This document shows, in pieces, positions 1 through 9,112 of a stretch of DNA of 60,977 nucleotides. The stretch is from Flammeovirga pectinis. GTDB taxonomy: Bacteria > Bacteroidota > Bacteroidia > Cytophagales > Flammeovirgaceae. The DNA is taken from assembly GCF_003970675.1 (NCBI RefSeq), contig NZ_CP034564.1:1-60977 (forward strand), written 5' to 3'. The position numbers were made by a program, and so were the translations under genes. Each line of letters starts with the position of its first letter. Within the stretch, counting starts at the first letter, position 1. Under the pieces are notes generated by a model. The model made no database searches, was not told the DNA's origin, and was given only the letters and a program-made list of their open reading frames with translations.

Positions 1-859
1 GCAATATATAAATAACATATATGGTTTAACAAGGTCTATCATTGCATTTGGAACTTTAATTACTTTATTATTTAATAATAAAAGTATTCTATTTAGTGGA
101 CAAATAAGTAATTTTTCTCCCGATCTTATTCTTCAAAAAACAAACCTTTTTCTATTATTCTCCTATCAAGATATATGGATACCGCAATTAATATCAATAG
201 TTATATTAATAATCGTTATTACAGGTTTAATTCCTAAGGTGACTGGCATTTTACATTGGTGGGTAAGTTATAGTTTCTTTTACTCCTCAAATATTATTGA
301 CGGAGGAGATCAATTAGCTGTAGTACTTACATTATATTTAATTCCAATAACTTTAATTGATAAAAGAAAAAATCATTGGGGAGATTCTAATGTGAAATAC
401 ACTCGTATTCAAAATTTCATATCGTATCTATCCTTCTTAGTAATAGAAATTCAGGTTGCATTTTTATATTTTCAAGCAAGTATTGAAAAGCCGTATAAAG
501 TAAATGAATGGGTTGATGGTACAGCACTTTACTATTGGTTTAATCACAATGTTTTTGGAGCAAGTGATTGGATGTTATTTTTGTTAAACCCGATTATAGA
601 GAACGGCATTACTATATCATTATTGAACTGGAGTGTGATTTTATTTGAATTAATATTAGCTTCGGCTATTTTACTAGATTATAGAATAAGAAAAAAGATA
701 TTAATTATAGGAATATTATTTCATTTCAATATAATACTGATACATGGTTTGTTTAGTTTTTTCTTCAGTATCTCAGCTAGTTTAATTATTTATCTGAGTG
801 ATAAAAGTAAACCATTTGTTTTCCATAACCCTATTCATAAAATCAAGACCATAAAATGA
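1..859 (+). CDS. sdpB: SdpB-like membrane protein, 3' part (gene crosses the window ends)
   Basis: Membrane component of an SdpABC-type peptide toxin system. The frame is open from base 2 without a start codon. The ATG at 60937 at the other end of the window runs into base 1 in the same frame, giving 299 residues, close to the roughly 320 of Bacillus SdpB. The protein has several hydrophobic segments with an HTTM-like core (GILHWWVSYSF, then DGGDQLAVVLTLYLIP). In Bacillus, SdpA and SdpB are needed to produce active toxin from SdpC. The stop overlaps the start of the CPBP gene by 4 nt (ATGA), so the two are probably translationally coupled. The family call rests on order and motifs; no search was run. 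Confidence 0.82.
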   Translation, partial: QYINNIYGLTRSIIAFGTLITLLFNNKSILFSGQISNFSPDLILQKTNLFLLFSYQDIWIPQLISIVILIIVITGLIPKVTGILHWWVSYSFFYSSNIIDGGDQLAVVLTLYLIPITLIDKRKNHWGDSNVKYTRIQNFISYLSFLVIEIQVAFLYFQASIEKPYKVNEWVDGTALYYWFNHNVFGASDWMLFLLNPIIENGITISLLNWSVILFELILASAILLDYRIRKKILIIGILFHFNIILIHGLFSFFFSISASLIIYLSDKSKPFVFHNPIHKIKTIK

Positions 860-1581
860 AAAATTTTATAACAATCCTTATAATAGGATTAATAGGAGTA
901 ACTTCTTTAATTTTCTCAGAAGTACAATACCCTCCAGAAATTCTAAAGATACTAAGCGAGAAACTCACTCCTATTCAGATAAAACTACTTATATTAATTA
1001 ATCCTACTATATTAATTATTATGAGTACAATAGTAGGAACGCTTACTTTAGGTAAGACAGAATTAGTTATTTTTAAAACAAAAAAAGACCTATTAGAGAA
1101 CTTAAAGTTAAATATCATTTTAGGTGTCTTATTAGGTGTTTTTATTGTGATTTTCTCTTTAATCTATCAAAAAATAAACCCTAATGAATTTGAAATATTA
1201 AGTAATAAAACATCTATTCATATTATTACTAAGTTGTTATACGGAGGGATCTCAGAGGAAATTATATTCAGATTTGGCGTGATGACCTTTATATCTTTCT
1301 TGATATTAAAAATCAAAGACAAAAATTCTACATTTATATACGTAATAAGTATTTTAACATCATCTGTTTTATTTTCTTTATCTCACCTTCCTATCTTATT
1401 TCAAGCAGTTAGTACTCCTTCAATTTCTAGTATAATCTATATAATTTTAGGCAACTTCATACCTGGATGTGTTTATGGATTTTTATTTTGGAAACAAAGT
1501 CTAATAAATTCAATAATTACACATATTATCACTCACATTTCTTCTATTATATTGTTAGCTACTTTGAGTCTTCTTAGTTAG
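856..1581 (+). CDS. CPBP-family intramembrane metalloprotease (Abi), putative toxin immunity or processing
   Basis: Multi-pass membrane protein of 241 residues with the CPBP/Abi signature. EExxxR is present as SEEIIFRFG near residue 133, a second motif as VLFSLSHLP near residue 173, and a third N/H motif as NSIITHIITH near residue 217. Family members prenylate-process proteins or give self-immunity next to bacteriocin genes. It overlaps sdpB by 4 nt and is the last gene of the sdpC-sdpA-sdpB operon, where Bacillus would have the SdpI immunity protein elsewhere. Immunity or maturation of the SdpC-like peptide is therefore the likely role; this is an inference from position. Confidence 0.75.
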   Translation: MKNFITILIIGLIGVTSLIFSEVQYPPEILKILSEKLTPIQIKLLILINPTILIIMSTIVGTLTLGKTELVIFKTKKDLLENLKLNIILGVLLGVFIVIFSLIYQKINPNEFEILSNKTSIHIITKLLYGGISEEIIFRFGVMTFISFLILKIKDKNSTFIYVISILTSSVLFSLSHLPILFQAVSTPSISSIIYIILGNFIPGCVYGFLFWKQSLINSIITHIITHISSIILLATLSLLS

Positions 1582-1605
1582 GCATTCTATATAATATTCC
1601 TTCAT

Positions 1606-1875
1606 CACCAGTATTCCACATAAGCTCAAAAATGGCAAGATGGCCCTAACAGTATCAAAAACGTAGATTTTAAATTTTACTCAAAAAAAGAAGGAGTAGT
1701 GGTTACTAATGAAATGTTGGAAGGGTTAAGCCCCTATATGAGGGAGCATATCAGAATATATGGGGAATTTGTACTTAATTTAGATAATATATCGAATTTT
1801 AATCCTGTTAAAAATTTGAGCTAATGTTTAATATATTACTCGTGGCCGTTTTTGCGCTTATGTGGAACGCGGGTG
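1606..1875. mobile_element. 270-bp Tn3-derived miniature element (TIME-like), copy 1
   Basis: Terminal inverted repeats of about 34 bp face each other at 1606-1639 and about 1842-1875 (outer end of the right arm reads CACCCGCGTT on the minus strand). The only coding content is the last part of a Tn3-family transposase. A second element with the same ends, content and reconstructed length lies at 54363-54622. The ends resemble those of the full Tn3-type transposon at 30872 (CACCC, then TTC, then GATAA/CATAA spacing). No matching 5-bp target duplication is seen. Confidence 0.75.
1645..1824 (+). pseudogene. 3' end of a Tn3-family transposase
   Basis: The frame ends in ...MREHIRIYGEFVLN..., nearly the same as the C-terminus of the full-length transposase at 32806-35457 and of the fragment at 54430-54581. 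Only about 55 codons remain, inside the miniature element. Confidence 0.85.
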
Positions 1876-1880
1876 CTGTA

Positions 1881-1919
1881 AATATTAAAAAAGCTTTCCA
1901 CCAAAAGTGAATCAGAATC
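1881..1919. mobile_element. ISL3-family right-end remnant
   Basis: Thirty-nine bases match the right terminus of the ISL3 copies elsewhere in the window (GCTTTCCACCAAAAGTGAAT core). Nothing else of the IS remains. It abuts the miniature element. Confidence 0.85.
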
Positions 1920-2024
1920 GGGTGAAGAAGACTTGAACTTTGATCTTGAGAATGTTTATAAACTTTTTGAGATAATAGTTTTTTTTATGAAAAAGCCCTG
2001 TTCAAATTAGTTTTATATATATAT

Positions 2025-2105
2025 ATGTATAAAATTATATTGCCTATATTAACTATACTTTTTTCTTCAATTATTTTAAATACACAAACTAATAATTTAG
2101 CATGA
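2025..2105 (+). CDS. possible 26-residue signal-peptide-like ORF
   Basis: A short frame (MYKIILPILTILFSSIIL start) with a signal-peptide-like hydrophobic stretch ends by a 4-nt ATGA overlap with the lipoprotein gene at 2102. It may be a small peptide that couples translation, or the relic of an earlier gene. Short length and lack of relatives keep this tentative. Confidence 0.3.
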   Translation: MYKIILPILTILFSSIILNTQTNNLA

Positions 2106-2884
2106 CCAATTATTTTAACTGTCTAATTTTATTATTAATAAGTACTTCCATTTCTTGTAATAATATTGAAAATCAAACTATTGAAACTATTGACTATAAC
2201 TCAGTAATTTTTAAAATTAATGGATATCATTATAAAGGTAATGTAGAACTCTCTGTAATAGAAAAAGATCTTGTAGTAACTGTCTCAGATATTCAAAATG
2301 GGAATTTAATCAAAGCATTTAATGTACAACTTTACACAAATGTACTGTCACAGTTTGATTATAACCAAACTAGTTTTAATAATTCAGATGTTTTATTTTA
2401 TGATGAAGGAATTACTATCAAAAATAAAAACGACATTATTCATTTTTATTTATATAATTCGGATAGCTTCATTAGAAAATTCAAAGAAATAATAAATAAC
2501 ATTGGATCAGATTTTACTTATGCTTATTGTTCATATGGTATTTCTTCATACAATGGTAATTACACTAAAATTGGTAAGAATTATCAAAGAATTAATGAAG
2601 TTGGATTTATTCCATTCTTCAGAGAGATTCACCACAAAGAATCGTCCTCAGCAAGGACTCAAGATGAATGTGTAACTGGTGGGTCAGGTCATAGATCATG
2701 TACAGCCTCTATTAATACAGGTTTTGGAGAAAGCATTTCACATTCAATTACATGCGCTACTGGATTATATGCTTGTTGCACTTATGATTATGCAATATGT
2801 ATAAATAACAATGTTGGAAGTGGTGGTATACCTATAGAAGAAGGCTGTTCTTCAGTTCATAATTTATGTTTTGCACCAGAATAA
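2102..2884 (+). CDS. predicted lipoprotein with cysteine-rich C-terminal domain
   Basis: Protein of 260 residues that I do not recognise. The N-terminus is a lipoprotein-type signal (LILLLISTSISC, lipid Cys at residue 19). The middle part is predicted beta-rich. The last 75 residues hold eight cysteines (DECVTG, RSCTAS, ITCATGLYACC, AICIN, EGCSS, LCFAPE), consistent with a disulfide-stabilised exported domain. A strong hairpin terminator follows 28 bp downstream, so it is a single-gene unit or ends one. Exported Cys-rich domains of this kind may be secreted effectors, but nothing in the sequence proves that. Confidence 0.7.
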   Translation: MTNYFNCLILLLISTSISCNNIENQTIETIDYNSVIFKINGYHYKGNVELSVIEKDLVVTVSDIQNGNLIKAFNVQLYTNVLSQFDYNQTSFNNSDVLFYDEGITIKNKNDIIHFYLYNSDSFIRKFKEIINNIGSDFTYAYCSYGISSYNGNYTKIGKNYQRINEVGFIPFFREIHHKESSSARTQDECVTGGSGHRSCTASINTGFGESISHSITCATGLYACCTYDYAICINNNVGSGGIPIEEGCSSVHNLCFAPE

Positions 2885-2911
2885 ATTTATTATTATAGTT
2901 ATTATAGGTTT

Positions 2912-2955
2912 ATGCTCAAGGATGTTATTAATAACGTCCTTGAGCATATTTTTTT
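2912..2955 (+). terminator. rho-independent terminator after the Cys-rich lipoprotein
   Basis: Perfect arms TGCTCAAGGA and TCCTTGAGCA enclose an AT loop and are followed by a run of T. Confidence 0.85.
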
Positions 2956-3005
2956 GGGTAAGAAGATTCAACTTTCATTTAATTACTCGATATCACACCC
3001 TAGTC

Positions 3006-3030
3006 GAGGTCCCTCCATGATTCTTACAGT
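3006..3030. repeat. short repeat resembling an IS5-type transposase fragment
   Basis: The segment AGGTCCCTCCATGATTCTTA recurs inverted at 16113-16134, and its first half recurs at 58775-58787. At 58775 it lies in an IS5-family remnant reading DGGTS on the minus strand. The two longer copies are probably IS5 scraps. Confidence 0.4.
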
Positions 3031-3121
3031 GAAGGGCCACTCAGCATTTTCCCCTAAAATAACTGGGAATTGCTATCCAAATATTATTTGTTTTTAGATT
3101 CTCTACTAAAAGATTAAAAAC

Positions 3122-3726
3122 TTATCCTTTATCAAGATTTCTGCTTTTAATAAAGTTAGCAACAGTAACCCTATGCACACCAAAAATTCTACCGATAGCA
3201 CTTTTACTTACCTTTTTTTCTAATAACTCTTATATCTCTGTTTCTTTGCCTGAAAGCTTTGTATTTTCAGACAATGCTCCCTTTGGTCTACCTAATTTTT
3301 TACCCTCACTTTTACGTCTTGCTAAAGCTTCTTTTGTTCTTTGGGAAATTAAATTACGCTCGATATCCGCAGATAGGCTAAAAGCAAAAGCCAATACCTT
3401 TGAATTTAGATTATTACCTAACTCATATTTTTCTTTGATTGAAAATACTTTTATCTCTTTAGTCATACACTCATTCAAGATACTCATTACCTCCATCAGG
3501 TTTCGACCTAATCTTGATAGTTCAGCAATAATCAAAATATCTCCTTTCTTCATTTTTGGAAGATATGTTCCTAAAATTCGTTCACTCACTTTTTTTGAAC
3601 CGCTAACTACTTCTTCAATCCATTGATTGACTTGGATTGATTTTCTGTCTGCATATTTCAAAATCTCAAACCTTTGGTTTTCCACAATTGTAAGTCAGAA
3701 CTCACTCGAATATAGGCGTAAATCAT
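3122..3726 (-). pseudogene. serine resolvase, broken by a frameshift and an internal stop
   Basis: Remnant of the resolvase of a Tn3-type transposon. The N-terminus MIYAYIRVSSDLQ with the catalytic serine lies in a different frame from the next 150 residues (VENQRFEI... to LGRPKGALSEN). A TAA after GKETEI then separates the C-terminal helix-turn-helix (ELLEKKVSKSAIGRIFGVHR). It is divergent from the transposase N-terminal fragment at 3844, as in an intact Tn3-type layout. Confidence 0.85.
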
Positions 3727-3843
3727 TATTTTTTCATAGATGTTATATTAAATGTATTTTCATATTAAAATTAGACAATAATTGATAGTTTTTATATCTA
3801 CTAAATACAATCATTTATTGTCTATTAAAAAGACCTTTTAAAT

Positions 3844-3929
3844 ATGCCAACTATTCAAGATACTATATATCCTAAACTGAAACAGAAATATTCGAGAATA
3901 CAATTAGAAGAATTTTTTACTCTTACCTT
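3844..3929 (+). pseudogene. N-terminal fragment of a Tn3-family transposase
   Basis: The first about 28 codons (MPTIQDTIYPKLKQKYS, then LEEFFTLT) align with the start of the transposase at 32573 (MIIKQQTIYPHFKNSYS). The frame is cut off by the MITE that begins at 3930. Confidence 0.7.
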
Positions 3930-4216
3930 GGGTGTTTGGCGATATAAGGAGAAAAGTCCAGTAGAAACCTAAAACCATTGAATGTCAAATTTTAATGATT
4001 TTATTTGTATAGCTTAAATTTTTTAATTTTTGTATAACCAAAAAAAATAATAGAATTACCTTTTTTATATTCTTAGATTATAAAAATCATATACTTCCTA
4101 ATAATTAATACTCTTTACAAGAGTAATTTATTAAAATAATGTAATAATAAACACCTTTTTATTGAGTGTGTTATATTTTAAAAATTGGACTTTTCTTCTT
4201 ATATCGGGAAACACCC
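3930..4216. mobile_element. MITE-like element, copy 1 (287 bp)
   Basis: Inverted ends of about 28 bp start GGGTGTTTGGCGATATAAGG on the left and GGGTGTTTCCCGATATAAGA on the minus strand at the right. There is no coding content. The right end joins directly to the interior of an ISL3 transposase. A related 269-bp element is at 54083-54351. No IS in the window carries these ends, so the parent element is unknown. Confidence 0.7.
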
Positions 4217-4914
4217 AATACTCTGTATTATTTAAAAAAGTCAAAGAACTACAAAAAGAAGGGAAATTATCACAAAGGAAGATTGCTAAGAAATTAGGTA
4301 TGAATAGAGATGTTGTAGGAAGGTATTTTAAGTTGGATGTTTATCCACGTAATTTTTCTGAACCTATATATGAAAAAAAATACAGCTCTTTTATTCGCAA
4401 ACTTTGGAAAAATGGTGAACGAAGTGCCAAGGAGATATGGCGAAAAATAAAAGAGAAATGATATTCAAGAGATTATCCTCATTTCTATAGATATGTTCAA
4501 CACCATGTCAAAACCCATGTAGATATTCCTCCATTAAAAATTAAATATCACACTATGAATCAGGTAAATAGATGCTTATTTCTTCATAGTAACGAAAGAA
4601 CTACGGAAGAATCTACATTTATAGAAGCACTTTATGATAAAATTCCTCACTTAGAAAAGTTACGTAAACGCTATTTTGAATACCGTAATATCTTCTTATC
4701 TAAGTTGCCAGATAAATTACCAACTTGGTTAGCATCAGCTAAAGAATTGTCTATTGAAGGTCTAACTAGATTAGTTGGAGGAATTGAAAGAGATATGGAA
4801 GCTGTTAAAAATGCTGCTATTTATGAATTAACAAATGGTCAAGTTGAAGGACAAGTCAATAAATTAAAAATGATAAAACGTAAAGGGTATGGAAGGGCAA
4901 AATTACCCTTTTAG
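4217..4914 (+). pseudogene. ISL3 transposase C-terminal half
   Basis: The frame restarts at the conserved KKVKELQKEGKLSQR helix-turn-helix. It has a stop (AAA-TGA) after KIKEK near 4459, then continues to the conserved NQVEGQVNKLKMIKRK-type tail (here NGQVEGQVNKLKMIKRKGYG). It ends early in TTTTAG where intact copies read LPFLEKQ. Confidence 0.85.
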
Positions 4915-5073
4915 AAAACAGATGATGATATTAAATGAGTTATAAATGATAAAATAAAGCATCAAACCTGATCATATAATCACTTTTATATAGTGATTTG
5001 GGAGCGTAAAAATGAAGCATTATTATCTTTCAGGAATGTTTAAAAAGCTTTCCACCAAAAGTGAATCATAACC
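4217..5073 (+). mobile_element. ISL3-family element, 5'-truncated copy B
   Basis: Holds the 3' half of the transposase plus the right terminus (GTGAATCATAACC). The left part is replaced by the MITE at 3930-4216. Confidence 0.85.
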
Positions 5074-5750
5074 ACCTCTTTTAGTTTAAGCTATCGAGAT
5101 ATCGAAGAGTTACTATCTATTCGTAATATCTCTGTAGATCATTCAAGTGTTCAACGTTGGGTAGAAAATTATTCTTCTTTATTATCTGATCAGATGAGAA
5201 AACGTAAGCAATGTGTTGGAGGTAGTTGGTATTAGGATGAAACGTATATCAAAGTCCAAGGCGTATGGATGTATTTACATAGAGCAGTGGATAAAGAAGG
5301 GAATACCATAGACTTTTATTTATCGAAAAACCGTGATAAGAAGGCAGCATTGTCATTTTTACGAAAAGTAATAGGCGGTAATAGTGCACCTTTAAAAATA
5401 AGTATAGATAAGAGCGGGGCTAATATTTCGGCATTAGATCATCTCAATGAAGAATATACATCAAAAGGTAAACCCCCAATTGAAAAACGATGTAGTAAGT
5501 ACCTTAATAATCGGATAGAACAAGACCATAGATTTATCAAAAAACGAGTCAAACCTATGCTTGGTTTTAAAAGTTTTGAATCTGCTAAACATACAATTTC
5601 AGGAATAGAAACGGTGAGAATGATTCAGAAGGATCAACTTTCTGAGAGAAATGGTATGTCTAATTATGAAGCTTTCAAAAGCTTAGCTGCTTAATGAAAA
5701 TAGAGAAAATTAAGAAGAAAAAAGATTTCAATAATCAATGCGACAGAACC
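5074..5750 (+). mobile_element. IS6-family element, 5'-truncated copy 1
   Basis: The right terminus AATGCGACAGAACC is intact at 5750. The left end and the first 30 codons are lost at the ISL3 junction. Confidence 0.85.
5078..5694 (+). pseudogene. IS6-family DDE transposase, truncated with an internal stop
   Basis: The frame begins at FSLSYRDIEEL (residue 31 of the intact protein). The catalytic WYWDET motif is changed to WY-stop-DET by TGG to TAG near 5233. The rest, including ISIDKSGAN and RIEQDHRF, is preserved but divergent from copies 2 and 3, so this is an older insertion. Confidence 0.9.
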
Positions 5751-5759
5751 TAAAAATGA

Positions 5760-6561
5760 GGTTCTGTCGCATTGGTTGTGATTTCCTAAAAAGGTTTTAC
5801 ATTTGGTTCATGAATACTTCCCCAATCTCTTTTAAAGGTCAGCGTTTTCCACAAGAAATCATTTTACATGCAGTTTATCTTAAACTTCGTTTTTCCCTTA
5901 GTTATCGAGATATTGAGGAGTTGCTTTCTATGCGTAATCTCCTAATAGATCATTCTAGCATTCAGCGTTGGGTCGATAAATATTCTCCTTTGTTATCAGA
6001 GCAAATGAAGAAGCGAAAAAAGTTTGTAGGAGACAGTTGGTATTGGGATGAGACGTATATCAAAGTGAATGGAGTGTGGATGTATTTACATAGAGCAGTA
6101 GATAAAGAAGGGAATACCATAGACTTTTATTTATCGAAAAACCGTGATAAGAAGGCAGCATTGACATTTTTACGAAAAGCAATGGGCGGTAATGCTACAC
6201 CTTTAAAGATAAGTATAGACAAGAGTGGAGCTAATATTTCAGCATTAGATCACCTCAATGAAGAATATACATTAGAAGGTAAACCACCGATTGAAAAACG
6301 ATGTAGTAAGTACCTTAATAATCGGATAGAACAGGATCATAGATTTATCAAAAAAAGAGTAAAACCTATGTTAGGGTTTAAAAGTTTTGATTCAGCAGAA
6401 CATACAATTTCAGGAATAGAAACAATAAGAATGATCCAAAAAAATCAACTTTCTGACAGGAAGGGTATGTCTAATTTTGAAGCGATCAAAAGCTTAGCTG
6501 CTTAGTGAAAACATGAAAATTGAAGAAGAAAAAAGAATTTGATAATCAATGCGACAGAACC
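5760..6561 (+). mobile_element. IS6-family element, intact copy 2 (802 bp)
   Basis: Ends are GGTTCTGTCGCATTG at 5760 and its inverse at 6561. It is almost identical to the inverted copy at 15166-15967. The expected 8-bp duplication is not evident. Confidence 0.9.
5810..6505 (+). CDS. IS6-family DDE transposase
   Basis: Catalyses cointegrate-type transposition of the IS6 element. The protein has 231 residues, the family norm. An N-terminal helix-turn-helix (YRDIEELLSMR) is followed by the DDE residues in WYWDETYIKV, ISIDKSGAN and RIEQDHRF. An in-frame upstream ATG at 5738 lies outside the IS, so the start at 5810 (MNTSPISFKGQRFP) is chosen. It differs from the copy at 15222 at one visible residue near the C-terminus (EAIKSLAA against EAFKSLAA), so transposition is recent. 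Confidence 0.93.
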   Translation: MNTSPISFKGQRFPQEIILHAVYLKLRFSLSYRDIEELLSMRNLLIDHSSIQRWVDKYSPLLSEQMKKRKKFVGDSWYWDETYIKVNGVWMYLHRAVDKEGNTIDFYLSKNRDKKAALTFLRKAMGGNATPLKISIDKSGANISALDHLNEEYTLEGKPPIEKRCSKYLNNRIEQDHRFIKKRVKPMLGFKSFDSAEHTISGIETIRMIQKNQLSDRKGMSNFEAIKSLAA

Positions 6562-6607
6562 GAAAATTAAGAAGAAAAAAGATTTCAATAATCAATGCGA
6601 CAGAACC
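6562..6607. repeat. duplicated IS6 right end
   Basis: The 46 bases are the same as the last 46 bases of copy 1 (5705-5750). Intact copy 2 is thus bracketed by two identical right-end fragments, as expected after recombination or insertion beside an earlier copy. Confidence 0.85.
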
Positions 6608-6608
6608 A

Positions 6609-6643
6609 AAAAAAAGCACTCGGTTATGAGTGCTTTTTTTAGT
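6609..6643. terminator. bidirectional rho-independent terminator
   Basis: Stem AAAGCACTC/GAGTGCTTT around a GGTTAT loop, with an A run before it and a T run after it. It closes the minus-strand lipoprotein gene that ends at 6660. Confidence 0.8.
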
Positions 6644-6659
6644 AAAATATAAATTATTA

Positions 6660-7064
6660 TTATTTCGTAAAATCAATTGTAAGAGTTACCGTATCATTAT
6701 TGACAAGTGTAACCTGATGATTTACTTCATAATATTTTGTTTGAGTACCCAAGTCGTGAATATTTGATTCAAAATACATCTGCCCTTCAAATAAACTATC
6801 AAGTAAAACAACATCATCTAGTTTGTTTAAGTTAAATGCTACACTCATAAACCATTCTTTATTATCTTGATCGTCAATTTTGTAAACATCAGTTTCAACA
6901 TAAGTAATTGAATTCTTATCAACTATATAATCTTCAGTTGGTAGAATGTATTCTAATTGAATACTAGCATTTTTTACAACTGGCTTTGCATCTTCTTGTT
7001 TAGCACAACTTATTGAAACAAAGAAGAATAGTGTAAGAAAAAAAAATTGGTTTTTAATACTCAT
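6660..7064 (-). CDS. small lipoprotein of unknown function
   Basis: Protein of 134 residues starting MSIKNQFFFLTLFF. The lipoprotein signal ends at SISC (lipid Cys 20) and the mature part is beta-rich. The Met at 7064 is preferred over an upstream one because it puts the signal peptide at the N-terminus. A terminator follows the stop. It is bounded by IS6 on one side and a decayed gene on the other. I do not recognise the family. Confidence 0.7.
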   Translation of the reverse strand: MSIKNQFFFLTLFFFVSISCAKQEDAKPVVKNASIQLEYILPTEDYIVDKNSITYVETDVYKIDDQDNKEWFMSVAFNLNKLDDVVLLDSLFEGQMYFESNIHDLGTQTKYYEVNHQVTLVNNDTVTLTIDFTK

Positions 7065-7099
7065 AGTAGTTTTTGATATAATTAATCTAAAATACAATA

Positions 7100-7322
7100 C
7101 TACATAAAATCTAAAAACTTTGCTTCATTTTCTCTATCGAAAGCAAGATAAAATTCAAACGCATCGCTTTTGTGTATATGTTTTTTCTCGAACTGATTTC
7201 GCAAAATCTTTGAACCATTTTTCTGGAGTTTCAACTATCCCCTTATCAATATAAATTTTAGCTAGACCATCAAAACCTTTCTTCTGATTATTGGTGATAG
7301 CTTGATTAAGCTTAACTCAGGG
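7100..7322 (-). pseudogene. C-terminal gene remnant, frameshifted and cut by ISL3
   Basis: On the minus strand one frame reads KLNQAITNNQKKGFDGLAKI, then VETPEKWFKDFAKSVREK. A shift near 7160 leads to KSDAFEFYLAFDRENEAKFL and a stop. The 5' part was removed at the left end of the ISL3 copy. The original product is not recognisable. Confidence 0.55.
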
Positions 7323-9112
7323 GGGTCTGATTCACTTTTGGTGGAAAGCTTTTTTAACATTTAGCAGATAAGATATTATTAATTTCGTTATTATGATATC
7401 ACTCTCTACCTTTTCTAGTTTTGGTTCATTTGAATTTGATGGGTTCTCTGTCGATGAATCTAATATTGTAAAGAAAAGAATCATTCATTTAAAATCTATA
7501 TCTCCTTCTGGAAAATGTCCTTGTTGTCATACAGAAAGTAATGCGAAACATAGCTATTATGTACGTAATCTCAAAGATTTATCCTGGTCAGATTCTAGTG
7601 TTGAAGTTTCCTTAAAAGTGAAAAAATTCTACTGTAAAAATATTCATTGTTCGAGGAAGATTTTTACTGAACGTTTTACTCAAGAAATACAACCTTATGC
7701 CCGTTCTACAACTAGATTACAACATCAATTAATGGTTTTAGGACTTACAATAGGTGTACGAGCATTACAACGAATATCATCACATCTTCAATTAGAATAT
7801 TCCACTTCATCTTTGTTGCGTTTTGCTCATTTGTTTCAAGTGAATGATACTAATGAACTCACTATTAATTGTTTAGGTATTGATGATTGGGCGTTTAAAA
7901 AACAAGTTTCCTATGGTACTATTTTAGTGAATTTGGAAACTAGACAACCCATAGCTTTACTTCCTGATAGAAAAGTAGAGACCGTAAGTAAGTGGTTATT
8001 AGCACATCCTGAAATTAAAATAATTACCCGTGATGGGTCCAGTAGTTATGCATCAGCAGCAACAAAAGGAGCTCCTCAGGCAGAACAAATAAGTGATAAA
8101 TGGCATCTATTAGATAATTTATCAGCTGTAATTAGAAGCTATTTAGAAGGATATAAAAGTGATATTAGAACAGTTTGTGAAAATATTTCAGCAAATGAAC
8201 ACGAAAAATTGAAGTCTACTCTTCTTTCTCAAAAGATTTAATTGCCTGATACTAAATACTCTGCATTATTTAAAAAAGTAAAAGAACTACAAAAAGAAGG
8301 TAAATTATCACAAAGGGTAATTGCTAAGGAATTAGGTATGAATAGAGATGCAGTCGGAAGATATTTTAAGTTGGATGCTTATCCACGTAATTTTTCTGAG
8401 CCTATAGATGAAAAAAATATAGCTCTTTTATTCGCAAACTTTGGAAAAATGGTGAACGAAGTGCCAAGGAGATATGGCGAAAAATAAAAGAGAAAGGATA
8501 TTCAAGAGATTATCCTCATTTCTATAGATATGTTCAACACCATGTCAAAACCCATGTAGATATTCCTCCATTAAAAATTAAATATCACACTATGAATCAG
8601 GTAAATAGATGCTTATTTCTTCATAGTAACGAAAGAACTACGGAAGAATCTACATTTATAGAAGCACTTTATGATAAAATTCCTCACTTAGAAAAGTTAC
8701 GTAAACGCTATTTTGAATACCGTAATATCTTCTTATCTAAGTTGCCAGATAAATTACCAACTTGGTTAGCATCAGCTAAAGAATTGTCTATTGAAGGTCT
8801 AACTAGATTAGTTGGAGGAATTGAAAGAGCTATGGAAGCTGTTAAAAATGCTGCTATTTATGAATTAACAAATGGTCAAGTTGAAGGGCAAGTCAATAAA
8901 TTAAAAATGATAAAACGTAAAGGGTATGGAAGGGCAAAATTACCCTTTTTAGAAAAACAGATGATGATATTAAATGAGTTATAAATGATAAAATAAAGCA
9001 TCAAACCTGATCATATAATCACTTTTATATAGTGATTTAGGAGCGTAAAAATGAAGCATTATTATCTTTCAGGAATGTTTAAAAAGCTTTCCACCAAAAG
9101 TGAATCAGAACC
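7323..9112 (+). mobile_element. ISL3-family element, full-length but inactivated copy C (1.79 kb)
   Basis: Both termini are present (CTGATTCACTTTTGGTGGAA at the left and its inverse ending at 9112). Length matches the reconstructed copy D. The transposase has a nonsense mutation and a frameshift. Confidence 0.9.
7393..8984 (+). pseudogene. ISL3-family transposase with a nonsense mutation and a frameshift
   Basis: The zinc finger (CPCCHTES with a later C-x4-C, FYCKNIHC) and the DDE-region motif GIDDWAFKK are intact in the first 282 residues. GAA to TAA at 8239 stops the frame where copy D reads KIELPDTKYS. Farther on, seven instead of eight A residues near 8412 shift the frame. The C-terminal portion resumes at 8592. 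The element cannot supply a normal transposase. Confidence 0.92.

Noticed and set aside
2912-3097. 61-codon open frame
   Set aside because: It begins inside the arms of a strong terminator and runs through noncoding and IS-scrap sequence.
3246-3626. 126-codon open frame on the plus strand
   Set aside because: It is the complement of the resolvase pseudogene, whose frame carries the conserved motifs.
7323-9112. Target-site duplication of ISL3 copies C, D and E
   Set aside because: The 8-bp flanks were compared and do not match; the borders have been rearranged.
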